DNA of 64,000 nucleotides from Phenylobacterium haematophilum (GTDB lineage Bacteria; Pseudomonadota; Alphaproteobacteria; Caulobacterales; Caulobacteraceae): assembly GCF_014196295.1 (NCBI RefSeq), contig NZ_JACIDK010000003.1, positions 124,001 through 188,000 on the forward strand. Reading direction: 5' to 3'. A program made the position numbers and the translations under genes. This document shows, piece by piece, positions 33,582-41,808 of the stretch. Within the stretch, counting starts at the first letter, position 1, and each line of letters opens with the position of its first letter. The notes under the pieces were generated by a model. It saw nothing but the letters and a program-made list of their open reading frames with translations. It was not told the DNA's origin and did no database searches.

Positions 33582-35255
33582 ATGAGGTTTTGGCGTGAAC
33601 TGAGGCCGGCGGCCTTCGCCGCGGCGCCGTCAACAGCAGCGATCTTGGCCCTGCTGGCGGGAACCATGCTCCTCGCCTCGGGCGCGACGCCCACCATCCC
33701 CGACCGTTTCTTCCAGATCTATGAGATCAGCCCCGTGGTGCTGATCGAGGTCAGCCACTTCCTGTCCAGCATCCTGGGTCTGGTCCTGGTGCTGCTGGCC
33801 TTCGGGCTGAGAGCCCGCCTCGACGGCGCCTGGTGGGCGACGCTGTTCACCCTGATCATCGCCAGCCCGCTGGCGCTGCTGAAAGCTTTCGCCTGGGAGG
33901 AGGCGCTGGCGTTGGCGCTGTTCGCCGTCCTGCTGCTGCCGTTCCACGGCGCGTTCCCGCGCAAGGCGCGGCTGCTCAGCATGGAAGTCACCCCCGGCTG
34001 GCTGATCTCGGCCTTCGCGGTGATGGTCGGCGCCGGCCTGCTCGGCCTCTGGTCGTTCCAGCACGCCGACTACGGCGACAAGCCGTTCTGGGCGGTGATG
34101 GCCGACGCCGATGCGGCCCGCGCCATCCGCGGTTGGGTCGGGGCGGCGATTCTGCTGCTGGCGTTCGGGATCTGGCGGCTGTTCGCCTCGGCCGCGACGC
34201 CCAAGGTGGTCGGCGAGGACGATCCTGAGCTGGAGCGTGTCCGCGCCATCCTGGCCAAGGCCGAGGAGGCCGAGCCCGGCTCCAATCTGGCGCTGCTGGG
34301 CGACAAACGGTTCCTGTTCTCGCCATCGGGCGAAAGCTTCCTGATGTTTGGCGTGCGCGGCCGGTCCTGGATTTCCCTCGGCGCGCCGGTGGGGCGGCGC
34401 GACGAGTGCATGGACCTGCTCTGGCGCTTTCGCGAACTGGCCGACGCTCATGCCGCGCGTCCGGGTTTCTATGGCCTGGACGCCGAAGACCTGCCCGACG
34501 TCGTCGAGCTCGGCTTTGCGATCGCCAAGGTCGGCGAGAGCGCCGCCGTGGCGTTGGACACCTTCACGATCGAGGGCACCAAGCGCGGCAACCTGAGGCG
34601 CGCCTGGCGCCAGGCGGGCGAGGCCGGCGCCACGTTCGAGGTCGTGCCCCCCGACCGGGTGAACGAAATCATGCCGCAGTTGCAGGCGATCTCCGACGCT
34701 TGGCTGGTGCATCATGCGGGCGGGGACAAGAGCTTCTCGATGGGCGGCTTCTACCCGTCCTACGTGGCCGAATTCCCGGTCGGCATCGTCCGCTTCGAGG
34801 GCAAGATCATCGCCTTCGCCACGCTCTGGATCACCGCCAACAAGAGCGCCTTCTCGATGGACCTGATGCGGTACATCGACGAAGGCCCGAGGCGGATCAT
34901 GGACTACCTCTTCGTCGAATTGATCGAGTGGGGGCGGCGGGAAGGCTATCAGGCGATCGAGTTCGGCATGGCTCCGCTCTCGGGTCTCGACGACCGGCCG
35001 CTGGCGCCGGTGCTCTCCCGGGTTGGCGCGCTGATCTTCGAGCGGGGCGAGGAGATCTACAATTTCCAGGGCGTGCGGGCCTACAAGGGCAAATATGACC
35101 CAGTCTGGCGGCCGCGCTACATGGCGGCTCCCAACAAGTGGGCGATCCCGCTGCTGCTGGCCGACATGGGTCTGCTGACCTCCGGCGGGGTGGCGGGCTT
35201 GGCCAAACGGCCGAAGAAGTCCGACGAAGCCGCCGGTCTGCAGAACGCGGCGTGA
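33582..35255 (+). CDS. MprF-like phosphatidylglycerol aminoacyltransferase with short membrane part
   Basis: 557 residues from an ATG preceded by GGAGG. About six hydrophobic segments (about 15-205) are followed by a cytosolic DUF2156/MprF synthase domain: RFLFSPSGESFLMFGVRGRSWISLG, EGTKRGNLRRAWRQAG, the NKSAFSMDLMRYI block, and FNFQGVRAYKGKYDPVW-like sequence near 520. Such domains transfer Lys or Ala from aminoacyl-tRNA to phosphatidylglycerol, lowering membrane charge. Full MprF has about 14 helices; here the flippase half is shortened, so only synthesis may remain. It is divergent from the acyl-CoA dehydrogenase array. Confidence 0.85.
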   Translation: MRFWRELRPAAFAAAPSTAAILALLAGTMLLASGATPTIPDRFFQIYEISPVVLIEVSHFLSSILGLVLVLLAFGLRARLDGAWWATLFTLIIASPLALLKAFAWEEALALALFAVLLLPFHGAFPRKARLLSMEVTPGWLISAFAVMVGAGLLGLWSFQHADYGDKPFWAVMADADAARAIRGWVGAAILLLAFGIWRLFASAATPKVVGEDDPELERVRAILAKAEEAEPGSNLALLGDKRFLFSPSGESFLMFGVRGRSWISLGAPVGRRDECMDLLWRFRELADAHAARPGFYGLDAEDLPDVVELGFAIAKVGESAAVALDTFTIEGTKRGNLRRAWRQAGEAGATFEVVPPDRVNEIMPQLQAISDAWLVHHAGGDKSFSMGGFYPSYVAEFPVGIVRFEGKIIAFATLWITANKSAFSMDLMRYIDEGPRRIMDYLFVELIEWGRREGYQAIEFGMAPLSGLDDRPLAPVLSRVGALIFERGEEIYNFQGVRAYKGKYDPVWRPRYMAAPNKWAIPLLLADMGLLTSGGVAGLAKRPKKSDEAAGLQNAA

Positions 35256-35267
35256 GCTAGGGGGCGG

Positions 35268-35471
35268 TCAGCGTCCGGTCGTCACGCCCAGCAGGTTCAC
35301 GGCGTGGACGATCATGAACAGCGCGAACGCGCTCGCCGTCACCATGATGAAGCGCCACGGCACCAGCCGAGGGCCCTTGATCGGGTCGGACGGCTTAGAG
35401 CCCCGCCAACCGGCGAAGGCGGCGAGCGCGAGCAGGACGCCGCATAGCGCCAGGGTGACGTTCAGATCCAT
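35268..35471 (-). CDS. Small two-helix membrane protein, unknown function
   Basis: 67 residues from the ATG at 35471. Two hydrophobic helices, VTLALCGVLLALAAFAGW and FIMVTASAFALFMIVHAVNL, are separated by a basic loop RGSKPSDPIKGPRLVPWR. The loop-helix segment with LVPW and VHxVNLxG looks like a conserved small alphaproteobacterial membrane protein, but I cannot name it. A longer version to 35522 has a weaker start. It shares its upstream region, with the CtrA-like boxes, with divergent podJ. Confidence 0.65.
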   Translation of the reverse strand: MDLNVTLALCGVLLALAAFAGWRGSKPSDPIKGPRLVPWRFIMVTASAFALFMIVHAVNLLGVTTGR

Positions 35472-35528
35472 TTTCGTGCGCCTACAGCAGGCCGAAGGCG
35501 GGTGCAAAGGTGAACCCGTCATTAACGC

Positions 35529-35543
35529 TTAACGGCCTCTTAA
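35529..35543. promoter_or_regulatory. CtrA-type box upstream of podJ (perfect)
   Basis: TTAACGGCCTCTTAA is an exact TTAA-N7-TTAA match followed by C, as in the Caulobacter CtrA consensus. A further TTAA lies at 35522-35525. It stands about 145 bp upstream of podJ and 58 bp upstream of the divergent small membrane gene. Confidence 0.6.
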
Positions 35544-35617
35544 CCACGTTGAGGCTTGTTTTCCCTAGGGGCCCCTGCGCCATCCACAGACTTTCGCTGC
35601 GGTCCCAACATCTAGTG

Positions 35618-35632
35618 TTAACCTTCCGTTTA
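35618..35632. promoter_or_regulatory. Second CtrA-type box upstream of podJ (one mismatch)
   Basis: TTAACCTTCCGTTTA is TTAA-N7-TTTA, seven of eight consensus bases, about 55 bp upstream of the podJ start. Together with the perfect box it suggests cell-cycle control. Confidence 0.5.
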
Positions 35633-35676
35633 CACACCAGGGATCGGTGGTAGCGTCCAGAATGGGCTGGGAGAAC

Positions 35677-35681
35677 GATTC
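35677..35681. promoter_or_regulatory. GANTC methylation site adjoining the podJ start
   Basis: GATTC at 35677-35681 is a CcrM (GANTC) target three bases before the podJ ATG. In Caulobacter, GcrA works at methylated GANTC promoters and podJ is cell-cycle regulated, so the site may matter. A single 5-bp site can also occur by chance. Confidence 0.4.
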
Positions 35682-35684
35682 GGT

Positions 35685-38600
35685 ATGACGTCGGGTGCGC
35701 CCTGGAGCGTCAAGGGGATCGACCCTAAGGCGAGGGAGGTCGCGAAGGACCTCGCGCGCCGGTCCGGCATGACCCTCGGCGAATGGCTGAACCGCATGAT
35801 CCTTGAGGATGACGCGCCCGAGGAAATCACTTCGCAGTCGTATTTCGAGGAGCGTCCCGCGCGCTCGGAGCGCGTCTACTTGGAGACGCCGCGTGCGCCG
35901 GAAGCCGCGCCGGTGGCGGTGATGGAGCCGCCGCCCGGCCGCTTCGAAGCCGTCCAGCATCCAGGCGACGAAATGGGGCGCGTGGCGATGGCGCTCGATC
36001 GCCTGAGCGGCAAGTTCGATCGCGCCCAGCCGCGGCTGACCCCGGAGTCCATCGCCGCCGAGAACGTGCTGCGCGAGGCGATGGCCCGCATCGAGGCCGC
36101 CGAGCGGGACGCGGTGGCCGTCGCCGCCCGCTTTGAGGGCGCCGTGCAGGAAGCGCGCGCCGAGAACACCCGCCTCGCCGAACGTCTGCGCAGGGTCGAG
36201 GCCGAAGCCGCCGGGCCGCGCTCGGCCGAAGCGCTGCGCTCGCTGGAAGCGGCGCTCGGCAAGGTCGCCAACCATCTCTACGAGGGCGAAGGCCGCACCC
36301 GCGACAGCCTGCAGGCTATGGAACAGCGGATCGACCAGATCTTCGCCTCCGGCGGCGCCGATCCGGCCAGCCTGCTCGAGGAGGTCGTCGACCGGGTCGA
36401 CGCCCGCCTGACCGACGCTGAGACGCGGACGTCGGAAGCGCTGGTCAATCTGGGCCAGGCCTTCGCCAATCTCGACGCCCGCATGGGCGCGGCCGAGAAG
36501 GCGATCGGTCCCGAAGTCGAGCGCCGGATCGAGGCCTTGGCGGCGACCCTGTCGCGCCGAGTCGAGAACGTCCGAGGCGAGATCGCCAAGGGCCTGCAGG
36601 AAGCTGCCGGCGGCCGTTTGGACCGCATGGAGCGCCAGCTCGGCGAGATGGCCGAGACCGTGCGCAAGTCCGAGCAAGCCGCGGGCGAGGCTATCGAGCG
36701 CATGGGCCGCGAGGTCCTGACCGTTGCCGACACGCTGAACCGCCAGGTTCAGGCCGCCGAACACCGCAGCGCCGACGCCATCGAGCAGGTCGGCGGCGAG
36801 GTCGCCCGCATAGCCCAGGCGATGGAGCAGCGGCTGGGCCGCTCGGAAGGCGCGCACGCCGAGGCGCTGGAGAAGCTGGGCGCGGAGATCGGCCGCATCA
36901 CCGACCGTCTGACCGAGCGGATCGGCAGTTCGGAGCGCCGCGCCGCACAGGCCATCGACGACGTCGGCGAGCAGGTCGCCCGGGTCAGCGAGCGGATCAG
37001 CCAGCGCCAGGAGCGCTCAGTCGAAGACCTCGCCGACCGTATCCGTCAGAGCGAGGAGCGCACCGCGCGCCTGCTCGACGAAGCACGAGAGAAGATCGAC
37101 CGCAGCCTGGCGGAATCGCATCGCCGGATGAGCGAGCAGGCCGCCGCCGCGCCGGCTGCGCCGCGGCTGACCCGCGAGGAGCCGGCGGCGACGCCGTTCG
37201 ACCACGATCCGTTCCGCGAACTTGGCCCCGTCGCCGCTCCTCGGCCCGAAGGCTTGGCGCTGCAGGCGTTCGCGGCGCCCGAGCTCCCGGCCGGCGCGTT
37301 CGGTGCGGCTGTGGGCGACCCCGAGGCCGACGACGACACGGCCGAAACGCCCGTCGCCGCCGACTTCCCGCAAACCGCGAACGCGCCTGTGTTTGACGCA
37401 GTCGATTTCGAGGCGGCCGACGGCTTCGATCCGATCGAGGAGACGGCGGCGGCGACAGCCGAGATCGAGCCCGACGGCCAGACCTCTGCGGACGCGCTCG
37501 AAGTCGAGCTTCCCGAACCGCAGGCCAACGCCGACCCGTTCGCCGCCGCCGCCTGGATGTCGCCGGCCGGGTCCGAGCCTGCGCCTGACGGCGCCGAGAT
37601 CGTCGCCGCCGAACCAGTCGAAGCCCCCGGAGAGCCCGCCGAGCTGGCCCGTCCGCTGTCGACGCGCGAAGTCATCGAGCAGGCGCGGGCCGCGGCGCGC
37701 GCCGCCTCCAGCCCCTCCGAAACCAAGCGCAAGAGCGGCAAGATCGAGAAGCTTCCCCGCAAGGAGAAGGAGGGCGGCCGCTCGCTGTTGTCGGGTCTCA
37801 GCTTGCGCAAGCGGGCGGTGGGATCCTCGTCGCTGCAGACTGCCCTGCTGGTGGCCGGCGGCGCGGCGTTCCTGAGCCTGGGCGCCGCCAGCTATTTCGT
37901 CGCCGACGCCGAACCCGGCGGCGCGCCGCCCAAGCGGGTGGCCGATGCGCTGGCGGTGTTCGCCAGCGACCAGGCCGGCGAGATCGCCGGCGGTGAAGCA
38001 GACACCACGCCGAACCCGACCACCGTCCGCGCCGCTGTGGCGCTGGCCCCGCAGCCGCTCAACGCGCCCGGGACGCCGGCCCCTGCTTCCGCCGCCTCTG
38101 TGGAAGACCCCGCGGCGGTGGCCAACCTTTACGCCGAAGCGCTGCGCGCGATCGAAACGTCAGAGCCGGGCGGCCTCGACAAGCTGCGCAAGGCGGCGAA
38201 CCTCGGCCATTCGCCGGCTCAGTTCTATCTCGCCAAGCTCTACACGGACGGCGGCGCCGGCCTGAAGAAGGACCTGGTCGAGGCGCGCCGCTGGACCGAG
38301 CGCGCTGCCGAAGGCGGCAATCGCGCGGCCATGCACAACCTCGGTATCGCCCTGGCCCAGGGGACCGGCGGGACCAAGAACCTGACCCTGGCGGCCGAGT
38401 GGTTCCGCAAGGCGGCGGATCTCGGTCTGGTCGACAGCCAGTACAATCTTGGCGTCCTCTACGAGCAGGGGCGGGGCGTCACCCAGAACGCGGCCGAAGC
38501 CTACAAATGGTATCTGATTGCGGCCCGCAGCCGGGATGAATTGGCGCTCGACAACGCCGCGCGGGTGCGCGCCGGCCTCTCGGCCGAAGCGCGCGCGGTC

Positions 38601-38858
38601 GCCGAGCGCTCGGCCCAAGGGTTCCGGCCTGTCACGCCGAGCACAGCGGTCGCGGCCACGCCAACCGCGTCGAGCAATGATGTCGCCACCGCCCAACGGG
38701 CGCTGTCGCGGCTGGCCTACTACCAGGGTCCGACCGACGGCAATGTCTCGCCGGCGCTGACCATGGCGATCGCCGCCTATCAGCGTCACCAGGGAATGGC
38801 GGCCACCGGTTCGCTCGATCCCGTCACGCTTTCGCGGCTTCAGGTCTTCACGCGGTGA
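35685..38858 (+). CDS. podJ: Polar localization factor PodJ
   Basis: 1057 residues. The N-terminus (PWSVKGIDPKAREVAKDLAR, then RSGMTLGEWLN) is the PodJ signature. It continues with a long alanine/glutamate-rich coiled coil (about 90-490), an acidic Pro/Ala-rich stretch (490-690), one transmembrane helix (about 714-738, TALLVAGGAAFLSLGAASYF), periplasmic Sel1 repeats (about 811-948, for example AMHNLGIALAQG and SQYNLGVLYEQG), and a C-terminal peptidoglycan-binding domain (about 998-1057). PodJ organises the new pole, recruiting PleC and pilus/holdfast factors, and is truncated by proteolysis during the cell cycle. This gene is the main pointer to a Caulobacteraceae host. Confidence 0.95.
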   Translation: MTSGAPWSVKGIDPKAREVAKDLARRSGMTLGEWLNRMILEDDAPEEITSQSYFEERPARSERVYLETPRAPEAAPVAVMEPPPGRFEAVQHPGDEMGRVAMALDRLSGKFDRAQPRLTPESIAAENVLREAMARIEAAERDAVAVAARFEGAVQEARAENTRLAERLRRVEAEAAGPRSAEALRSLEAALGKVANHLYEGEGRTRDSLQAMEQRIDQIFASGGADPASLLEEVVDRVDARLTDAETRTSEALVNLGQAFANLDARMGAAEKAIGPEVERRIEALAATLSRRVENVRGEIAKGLQEAAGGRLDRMERQLGEMAETVRKSEQAAGEAIERMGREVLTVADTLNRQVQAAEHRSADAIEQVGGEVARIAQAMEQRLGRSEGAHAEALEKLGAEIGRITDRLTERIGSSERRAAQAIDDVGEQVARVSERISQRQERSVEDLADRIRQSEERTARLLDEAREKIDRSLAESHRRMSEQAAAAPAAPRLTREEPAATPFDHDPFRELGPVAAPRPEGLALQAFAAPELPAGAFGAAVGDPEADDDTAETPVAADFPQTANAPVFDAVDFEAADGFDPIEETAAATAEIEPDGQTSADALEVELPEPQANADPFAAAAWMSPAGSEPAPDGAEIVAAEPVEAPGEPAELARPLSTREVIEQARAAARAASSPSETKRKSGKIEKLPRKEKEGGRSLLSGLSLRKRAVGSSSLQTALLVAGGAAFLSLGAASYFVADAEPGGAPPKRVADALAVFASDQAGEIAGGEADTTPNPTTVRAAVALAPQPLNAPGTPAPASAASVEDPAAVANLYAEALRAIETSEPGGLDKLRKAANLGHSPAQFYLAKLYTDGGAGLKKDLVEARRWTERAAEGGNRAAMHNLGIALAQGTGGTKNLTLAAEWFRKAADLGLVDSQYNLGVLYEQGRGVTQNAAEAYKWYLIAARSRDELALDNAARVRAGLSAEARAVAERSAQGFRPVTPSTAVAATPTASSNDVATAQRALSRLAYYQGPTDGNVSPALTMAIAAYQRHQGMAATGSLDPVTLSRLQVFTR

Positions 38859-38881
38859 CGCGCGCCGGGTAAGGGGCGCCC

Positions 38882-39802
38882 TTGGATTTCTACCTGCCCA
38901 TAGCGGAAGTCTCGGTGAACGCGCCGCTGCTGATCGCGCTCGGCGCGGCGGTGGGCTTCATCTCGGGCCTGTTCGGAATCGGCGGCGGCTTCCTGATGAC
39001 GCCGGTGCTGGTGTTTCTAGGCATCCCGCCCGCGGTGGCGGTCGCCAGCGAAGCCAACCACGTCGCCGCGTCCTCGACCTCCAGCGTAATCTCCTACACT
39101 CGGCGCAAGGCGGTCGACTTCCGCATGGGCGGCGTCTTGGCGGCTGGCGGCGCGGTCGGGTCTCTGCTGGGCGTCGAGGTGTTCCGCTGGCTGCGACTGC
39201 TGGGCCAGGCTGATCTCGTCGTCTCGCTGTCGTACCTGATCTTCCTGGGCGTCATCGGCGCGCTGATGCTGTGGGAATCGCTCGGCTCGATCCTGCGTCG
39301 CCGGCGCGGCGATGCGCCGAAGCCGCGGAAGGACCGGCGGCCGCCCTGGCTCTACGGCCTGCCGTTCAAGGTGCGGTTCCCGCGATCGCGGCTCTACATC
39401 AGCGTCATTCCGCCGATCCTGCTGGGCGTGTTCGTCGGCATCCTGTCGGCGATCATGGGGGTCGGCGGCGGCTTCGTGCTGGTCCCGGCGATGGTCTACA
39501 TTCTGCGCATGCCGGCTGGGGTGGTGGTCGGCACCAGCCTGTTCCAGATCATCATCACCACCTCGCTGACCAGCGTGCTGCAGGCCGGACGCAACCAGAC
39601 CGTCGACGTGGTGCTGGCGACCCTGCTGCTGATCGGCGGGGTGCTGGGCGCGCAGGTCGGCGCGCGGGCCTCGTCGCGCTTCCGGGCCGAAGAACTGCGT
39701 GCGCTGCTGGCGCTGATCGTGCTGGCTGTGGGTCTGCGGATGGGGCTGGGCCTGTTCTTCACGCCCTCCGAGCCGTTCGTGCTGATGGCGGGGAACGGCT
39801 GA
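38882..39802 (+). CDS. TauE/SafE-family anion exporter
   Basis: 306 residues with about eight or nine membrane helices in two repeats, each opened by a glycine motif: GLFGIGGGFLMTPVLVFLG (about 29-47) and SAIMGVGGGFVLVPAMVYIL (about 189-208). The family moves sulfite, sulfoacetate or related organosulfur anions out of the cell. It starts with TTG at 38882, with GGGTAAGGGG just upstream; no ATG gives a full first helix. Its TGA overlaps the ATG of the following TIGR02186-type gene, a neighbour pair I recall from other alphaproteobacteria. Confidence 0.9.
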   Translation: MDFYLPIAEVSVNAPLLIALGAAVGFISGLFGIGGGFLMTPVLVFLGIPPAVAVASEANHVAASSTSSVISYTRRKAVDFRMGGVLAAGGAVGSLLGVEVFRWLRLLGQADLVVSLSYLIFLGVIGALMLWESLGSILRRRRGDAPKPRKDRRPPWLYGLPFKVRFPRSRLYISVIPPILLGVFVGILSAIMGVGGGFVLVPAMVYILRMPAGVVVGTSLFQIIITTSLTSVLQAGRNQTVDVVLATLLLIGGVLGAQVGARASSRFRAEELRALLALIVLAVGLRMGLGLFFTPSEPFVLMAGNG

Positions 39803-40572
39803 TGGCGCTCGACGCAGGCCCGCCCCCGACTCCGCCGCCGGCCGCCGTGTCGGCCGCGCTGACCACGACCAACGTGCGGGTGACCTCCAGCTTCCGCGGG
39901 GCGCGCATCGTACTCTATGGGGCGGTGCTCGATCCGACCCAGAAGCCCAGCGACGTCGTGGTGATCGTGCGCGGCCCCGAGGCGCCGGTTCGCATGGCGC
40001 GCAAGACCCGCATCGCCGGAGTCTGGGTCAATTCGCGGCCGGTGGTGTTCGAAGGCGCGCCCGGCTTCTACATGGCCGCTTCGACCCGCCCGCTGGACCA
40101 GATCGCCAACTTCAGCACCCTGCGGCGGTTGGGTGCGGGAATCGACCACCTGCGGATCAATGCGCCGATGGAGCAGCGCACCGAGACCCGCTACGGCGTG
40201 CGGGACGTGGTGGTCAGCGGCTTGGGGGCCGACTACCTTGACTGGCGACGTGCGGTGGTGCGGCTGAAGGAGGCCAGCGGCCTCTACGCCGCCGACTCCC
40301 GAGGGGTCAACTTCGTCGACAAGGGATTGTTCAAGGCCGAGATCGACCTGCCGACCGGGGCGCCGATCGGGGTCTATTCCGCCGACATCTACCTGTTCCA
40401 GGACGGCCAGCCCGTCTCGAGCCGCACCCGGGGCCTGACCGTCGAGAAGGCCGGTGTCGAGCGGGCGCTTTATCTGTTCGCCCATCAAAGGCCATGGTCG
40501 TACGGTCTGGCTTCGGTGGCGATCGCCCTCGCCGCGGGCTGGGCGGCCTCTGTCGCCTTCCGGAGGAACTGA
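39802..40572 (+). CDS. TIGR02186-family membrane-anchored protein
   Basis: 256 residues. The first part lacks a standard signal peptide, and the sequence then shows repeated beta strands (TNVRVTSSFRGARIVLYGAV, VVVIVRGPEAPVRMARK, VWVNSRPVVFEGAPGFYMAAS). A single C-terminal helix (LASVAIALAAGWAASVAF, about 235-252) anchors the protein. This is the pattern of the TIGR02186 family, found next to TauE genes. Biochemical function is unknown; coupling suggests a role with the anion exporter. The annotated ATG shares bases with the TauE stop, so an exported N-terminus from an upstream frame is unlikely. Confidence 0.78.
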   Translation: MALDAGPPPTPPPAAVSAALTTTNVRVTSSFRGARIVLYGAVLDPTQKPSDVVVIVRGPEAPVRMARKTRIAGVWVNSRPVVFEGAPGFYMAASTRPLDQIANFSTLRRLGAGIDHLRINAPMEQRTETRYGVRDVVVSGLGADYLDWRRAVVRLKEASGLYAADSRGVNFVDKGLFKAEIDLPTGAPIGVYSADIYLFQDGQPVSSRTRGLTVEKAGVERALYLFAHQRPWSYGLASVAIALAAGWAASVAFRRN

Positions 40573-40576
40573 CCGC

Positions 40577-41044
40577 TTGGAAACCGACGGCCACCTGCAC
40601 GCCGTGACCGCCGCGCCGCGTCCCCTCTGGGTGATCGCGCTGGCCGGACTGGCGCCGTTCCCGATCTCCGCCCTCACCTATGTCTATGGCGACGCCGAAG
40701 TGAGCGGCCCGGCGCTGACCGTGCTGCTGACCTGGTCGGCGATCGTGCTGGGGTTCCTCGGTGGGATCCGCTGGGGGCTCGAGAGCGGCCGGGCGAGCCC
40801 GCGCTGGACGCGGCTGGCGACCTCGGTCATCTCGCCGACGGCGGCCTGGACGCTGATCTTCGCCCGCGGCTCGGTGGAGACCGCCTGGCTGCTGTGCGGC
40901 TTCCTGGCCGCGTTCATCCTGCAGTGGCTGTACGACCATGCCGCACCCGACGTGCCGGCCCGCTTCCCGCGGCTGATGACCACCCTGACGCTCGGCGCCT
41001 GCCTGTCGCTGGGCCTGGCGCTCGAACAGGCGATGCGGATGTAG
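40577..41044 (+). CDS. DUF3429-family membrane protein
   Basis: 155 residues from a TTG at 40577, with GGAGG ten bases upstream; no nearby ATG in frame gives a better start. About five helices are visible, with LLTWSAIVLGFLGGIRWGLES typical of DUF3429. The remaining helices include WLLCGFLAAFILQWLYDHA. Function is unknown. It follows the TIGR02186 gene by four bases and is probably in the same operon. Confidence 0.78.
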   Translation: METDGHLHAVTAAPRPLWVIALAGLAPFPISALTYVYGDAEVSGPALTVLLTWSAIVLGFLGGIRWGLESGRASPRWTRLATSVISPTAAWTLIFARGSVETAWLLCGFLAAFILQWLYDHAAPDVPARFPRLMTTLTLGACLSLGLALEQAMRM

Positions 41045-41051
41045 CCCTGAT

Positions 41052-41066
41052 CGAAGTCGAACTTCG
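41052..41066. terminator. Short dyad in convergent gap
   Basis: CGAAGTCGAACTTCG has perfect 6-bp arms between the convergent DUF3429 and pdeM genes. The stem is weak and has no clear T-run, so terminator function is uncertain. Confidence 0.3.
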
Positions 41067-41079
41067 TCCCCGTGCGACC

Positions 41080-41808
41080 TCAGTCGCCGGCGACGGAGCG
41101 CCAGCCCACGGCGTGCACCCGGCCGGCCCCAAGCGCCCCGCAGAGCGGCGGACGTGCGAACAATCCCGAGAACGCTTCGTCGCGGATGCTGAGGCCGCCG
41201 GCATAGGCGCCGAAGGCCGGCACCACCATACGCGCGCCATCGGTGACGAAGCAGCGCCGTCGCACGCTGCCGCGCGAGGCCACCACCCGCGCGCAGGGGT
41301 GGAGGTGGCCGGCGACCTCGCCGTCCTGGCGGCCTGGGGTCGGTTCATGGCGCAGGACCAGGCTCTCGACGCCGATCTCGTCGGCGACCTCGCCGGGCAG
41401 ATGGCGGGGGCCGTCGGCGTCGTGGTTGCCCACCACCCAGATCATCCGCGTCAAACCGGACAGCGCGCGCAGGCCCTCGGCGTCGTCGCGGGCGAGACGG
41501 TCCTCGGAGGCGCGGTCGTGGAAGGTGTCGCCGAGCAGCACGACGGCGTCCGGCTGGGCGGCGACCACCTCGGCCTGCAGCCGGCGCAGGGTGTCGCGGG
41601 TGTCGTAGGGCGGCAGCATCTGGCCACGCATGGCGTAGGCCGAGCCCTTTTCCAGGTGCAGGTCGGCGACCACGAGCATCCGCGCGGACTCGATCCACAG
41701 CGCGCCGCTGTGCCGCAGGGTGACGGCGGTTCCGTTCAGGCCGGTGCGCAGGCCGCCGCAGGGGCTTGGTGCGAAGGCGTAGGGGGCGGGGGAGGCCAGC
41801 GCGCTCAC
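41080..41808 (-). CDS. pdeM: Ligase-associated DNA damage response endonuclease PdeM
   Basis: 242 residues with the calcineurin-like metallophosphatase motifs in order: VVADLHLEKGSAYA, VVLLGDTFHD, WVVGNHDADGP, and AGHLHPCARV. This matches the PdeM family, which sits with an ATP-dependent ligase, an exonuclease-like protein and a helicase in many bacteria. Here it overlaps the lhr-like gene by four bases. The ligase and exonuclease partners are not beside it. It probably processes DNA ends during repair. Confidence 0.9.
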   Translation of the reverse strand: MSALASPAPYAFAPSPCGGLRTGLNGTAVTLRHSGALWIESARMLVVADLHLEKGSAYAMRGQMLPPYDTRDTLRRLQAEVVAAQPDAVVLLGDTFHDRASEDRLARDDAEGLRALSGLTRMIWVVGNHDADGPRHLPGEVADEIGVESLVLRHEPTPGRQDGEVAGHLHPCARVVASRGSVRRRCFVTDGARMVVPAFGAYAGGLSIRDEAFSGLFARPPLCGALGAGRVHAVGWRSVAGD

